64,000 bases of DNA from Phoebastria nigripes (Eukaryota > Chordata > Aves > Procellariiformes > Diomedeidae). Every line of letters starts with the position of its first letter. Position 1 is the first letter of the stretch. A program made the position numbers and the translations under genes. Under the pieces are notes generated by a model. The model searched no databases. It was not told the origin of the DNA and saw only the letters and a program-made list of their open reading frames with translations. Positions 60,576 to 64,000 of this stretch are shown one piece after another. The DNA is taken from NCBI GenBank assembly GCA_035582835.1, contig JAYKAV010003132.1:2351097-2415096 (forward strand), given 5' to 3'.

Positions 60576-63500
60576 TGTAAATTCTTCATTGCTGTCCTGC
60601 ACGGCTTATCTGCTGTGATTTACTGTTGTGATTGTTGACTAGCTGACCACTGATTTCAACGCAGGGGTATAGAAGAGACAGATTGACATGGGTTTCATTA
60701 AAATTCAAGAAACTCAACTCCGCAGAGAGCATGACTAACTTCCTTATACATGACAAGAATCCCCACAGATGGTTCTTCACCCTTGCTAAAGGAATTAAGT
60801 CTACCAAAAGAATCCCTGTCTATAAGCAGCCAATTCCCCAAATCTACAGGCTCATCTGCACAGAAATTCTTTATACTGTCATTCTTAAGTACCTTAGGGT
60901 AGCAGTGAAAGACAGGGAGCCAACAGGGAGTGCCGACTGCTTCCTCCACTACCCCTCAAGCATGCTGGTGGCATGGGGATGATGGGATTATAAAGTAAAC
61001 ATAATAAAACACAGTACTAGGGCATCCAGTGGCCACAGTATATTTGCTTGCTTATCTTTTCCCTGTAAGAGCTGGGGATGAAATTCTTATTACAACTGCA
61101 TAGAGCCTGTGTACAAAATTGGCAGTTATTAAACCATTAAGGCAGTCCACAAGCGAATATTGAATTTAGTTTTCTATACCAATTAACTTTCCCTTTTCAT
61201 ATAATTCTTATTTTTTTTCTTTTCTTCTTTTCTTGTGATTATTCTCTCAAGCTCTATGTTTTATCATCAACTGTTGAAGCTCTCTCTCTCTGGCTCCCTG
61301 TCTCTCTTTCTCTCCCTTTCACTTGTGCTTATACACACACAAAGCCTGTTAATAGCTGGCTGCATTGTGTCACTAAGGATGAAGAAGCAGCAGCTTCATT
61401 TACTTAAAAAAAAAATCTTTCTGTCCTGTTTTTCTGTCAATCAAGCCAGCAGTAATTAAAAGTCAGGAGTAGGGGAGGAAAACAAGGCTTTCGCCTGAAG
61501 AACAAAAGAAGAAAAATTTAATAGGGACAACAGAACAAAAAATAAAATAAATTAATAAGTAAAAGGATCAGCTGTTTCTATATTCAAATGAGGAAACTGT
61601 TCTGAGGGACCTGGAAATAATGTTTTTTAAGCATTTGTTAGTAAACGGGGACATCAGAAAAACATGTGTTTCTCAGGGTATGAAACCTCTCATCTCTTGG
61701 TCACTGGTTGGACCTAACACTCCTGCTGTAAAAATCAAATTTTGTTCCTAGCAGATNAGGCATGGTCTCTGATAGCTCAGCAAGAAGCCTCAACTCCATG
61801 TCACTCAGAGTATTATGTATGAAGATCATACGAAAGCTGTTGATTTTATAGTCACAATTCTCTGTGACATAAGAAAGGAGTATCACTGTCTTATTGATGT
61901 AAAATTGTGGAAAACAGTGATCATATCAACTGTCTCAAGAAATATCAACAGTTCTCAGCAGAGACAATCAGCCAATATAGGTCTTCTACAAACTTCTGGG
62001 TTAATGAATTAAATATAAGACCATCCATCCTCTTATCAAAGAGAAGATAAGGACACAGAAATTACATGGGAAACTTTCACTGTTAGAAGATGACTGTACA
62101 GTACAAAGGATATTGAAATAAGATGGAAAAACTTGTCACACTACTTCAGATACTACTTAGAAAATGCCATCTCCATTTCTACCAGTCTGTCATCTCTAGA
62201 TAATAGCCAGCTGAATTCTCAGTACTTAGGGAGAAAACCTAACTCCTATAAAAAGACTTTTTCCCCAAAGTGTACTTTTAAAAAAAATTTTAGATGATTT
62301 CCTCAGTTCCTCTCTCAAAGGAATCATCATAACAGAGGAGACGTTGACCTGTGGCTGGAAAAGAACGATTGGCTGTCATAGATGATCCTTCTGTCATGGG
62401 TTTGCCATCAGAGAAAAAGTCTAAGTACATCCCAAAACAAGTGTGGATGGCAGAAAGTGGAGTAAGGCAATATGACTGACTGGCTATAAAGTCTTACAGA
62501 ATTGGCAGACAAATGGCCAAATTGTTTCTTATCCACGCAGCAGGAAGATCNGTCACCCTTCTTGTTCCTGAGGGTGAGGGGCAAAGGCTACAGGCCAATT
62601 CCAAGGCTATGACCTTCACCTGTATTTGCTGTGGCAGTGGCAGTTGCATCCCAGACATTATCTGGATCCAAAGTGAATTTAAGGGCATGCACTAGGATCG
62701 CAGCTATGAAGAAGGAGATCTCAGTGGAAAGTGTCTTCATCCATTTAGAGGAAATGGAATATATCCAGAAAACCTAGCTGTATAAAAGGTCCTCTCTGTA
62801 CCCCTTTTCTTTGTTATGTCTCTCATCAATGTTTGGGAAGTTTGTCCTCCCTTCAAACATTTCTGCTAGATTTTAAGAATGCTACTTCCTACATGAGCAG
62901 ATTACTCTTCAAATACTGGCAGAAGAACAAGACATCCTTTTGTCATTCTTGGTCAGGCATCCCTCTATCAGTACGCTGTTGACTCAGGGAGCTGTGCAAA
63001 GGACTGTTCCTTTGCATAGGCGAGAAAAGCACCCCATTTCTAAGAAACGTGAGGGACGTCAGCACTGGATCTAACAGTCAGCCACCCTGCTATCTTTGTC
63101 CTCTCCACACTGGAGAACTTTTATCCAGTCTGCTTGCCCTCCAGGGCATGCTTCCTGCTGTGGTCAGCCACTATGGAAGATCTAAGCTCTTAAACTAACT
63201 GTAAAAGTGTAAGTGGGTCACAAATAACAAAGGTAATGCAGAAGATGGTCTGTCTTGGAAAACCATACTTTTTTTCCCCTCTGTTGTTCCCACATTCTTT
63301 GAACTCCTTCCTTGTCACCTAAATCATCAGTACCTGTGGTGAGGTATTCTTTTTAGAAACAAATCATGGTGAGTACAAACTGTGTAGTCCAACATCCTTT
63401 ATTAAAGGAGCCTTTTCAATCTCCAGAGGACACCTGTCACTGAATAAATACATACTCCAAAAACTGATGCAAGACTCCCTAGTGAAGAGAGCTCTCTGTT

Positions 63501-64000
63501 CCCCAGTCTGTAATTAATTTTTATTTAGAGTAAGAAAAAAAAAAATATTCTCAGTAGACATCGTTCACATTGAGATCAAAGTATAACACATTGATTCCCA
63601 TCCTCCCTGAATTCATCTTGTTCCTCTTTGAATGGAACTTTTTGGGTCTTCATAATGTCAGGTGACAATAAATTCTAGGGTTTAAATGTTGTCTAACTAC
63701 AGCAATGCATCTCTTTTAATTAAAATACATATTTAAAAAAAAAAAAGGCAAATAAAAAAGATTAGTCCTTGTGAGGAATCCAGCTTGAAAGTGCGTATGC
63801 TTTTGAGGTCCTTTTCTTCAGTCTTGCTCTCCACCTGGCTACTTCTACTACTTCCTAGATCGTAACACACTGCACACAAACATCATATGTACCATGTTCA
63901 TATTTCGTTCCCCTTCCTCTAAAACATGTTTGCTTGCTTTCTTCTCTTCCTGGGACCCTTCTTTATCTCTATTTGTGTTTCAAGATCNCTGATAGCTGTG
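60576..64000. other. Non-coding stretch, no gene recognised
   Basis: The 99-codon plus frame at 60683-60982 and its opposing 83-codon minus frame (60698-60949) show no known domain. A C/T-rich run lies at about 61280-61320. N calls are at 61757, 62551 and 63988. No gene, RNA gene or repeat family is recognised to the end of the window. Confidence 0.45.

Noticed and set aside
60149..60618. Ser/Phe/Leu-rich 146- and 136-codon frames (minus) and a Lys/Glu/Arg frame (plus)
   Set aside because: They are direct read-outs of the polypurine tract; the alternating hydrophobic pattern is not a membrane protein.
1..64000. CRISPR arrays, operons, ribosome binding sites, phage or plasmid features
   Set aside because: The sequence is vertebrate nuclear DNA; no regularly spaced repeat array or prokaryotic gene organisation is present.

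Overview
This window looks like nuclear DNA from a bird. The evidence is the repeat content. There are three young-looking CR1 LINE tails with the avian 3' end (a priming-type repeat of ATTCTATG after CCTTCCAACC). There is one solo ERVL-type LTR bounded by TGTGATGGTTTTGGCTGG and GGTTAAACCATGACA. There are also much older amniote fossils: CR1/L3-like, MIR-like and hAT-like pieces. Most of the sequence is A/T-dominated, and it has many isolated N calls plus one 430-base N gap, as in a draft short-read assembly.

I find no protein-coding gene, tRNA, rRNA or CpG island that I can support. The longer open frames are explained by the N gap, by CR1 ORF2 remnants, by low-complexity purine/pyrimidine tracts, or by a C-rich segment that lacks stop codons. 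The window is best read as intergenic or deep intronic DNA. Short unrecognised exons, enhancers or lncRNA exons cannot be excluded without alignments or RNA data.

Layout: 0.56-0.69 kb MIR-like fossil (minus); 0.98-1.59 kb solo ERVL LTR with an intact 5-bp target duplication; 5.35 kb AAAACC microsatellite; 9.56 kb CTT repeat; 11.34 kb MIR-like piece directly upstream of a CR1 (11.54-12.31 kb) whose middle is the N gap; 18.85 kb pyrimidine tract; 22.7 kb hAT-like terminus; 26.37-26.86 kb CR1; 28.64-28.72 kb poorly called T-rich patch; 34.24-34.57 kb isolated GC-rich segment of unknown origin; 36.5 and 39.5 kb MIR-like fossils; 43.1 kb hAT-like terminus; 43.44-44.09 kb decayed CR1/L3-like reverse transcriptase; 46.61-47.13 kb CR1; 47.7 and 47.95 kb microsatellites; 48.47-48.64 kb old CR1/L3-like 3' end; 53.03 kb ACT/AGT repeat; 60.21-60.58 kb long polypurine tract.

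No genes work together here. The shared theme is repeat history: at least two generations of CR1-clade insertions, all on the plus strand, plus one retroviral insertion reduced to a single LTR by recombination. I found no convincing undescribed system. The items most worth a second look are the GC-rich segment at 34.2-34.6 kb, the possibly single split CR1 fossil at 43.4-48.6 kb, and the 370-base polypurine tract.
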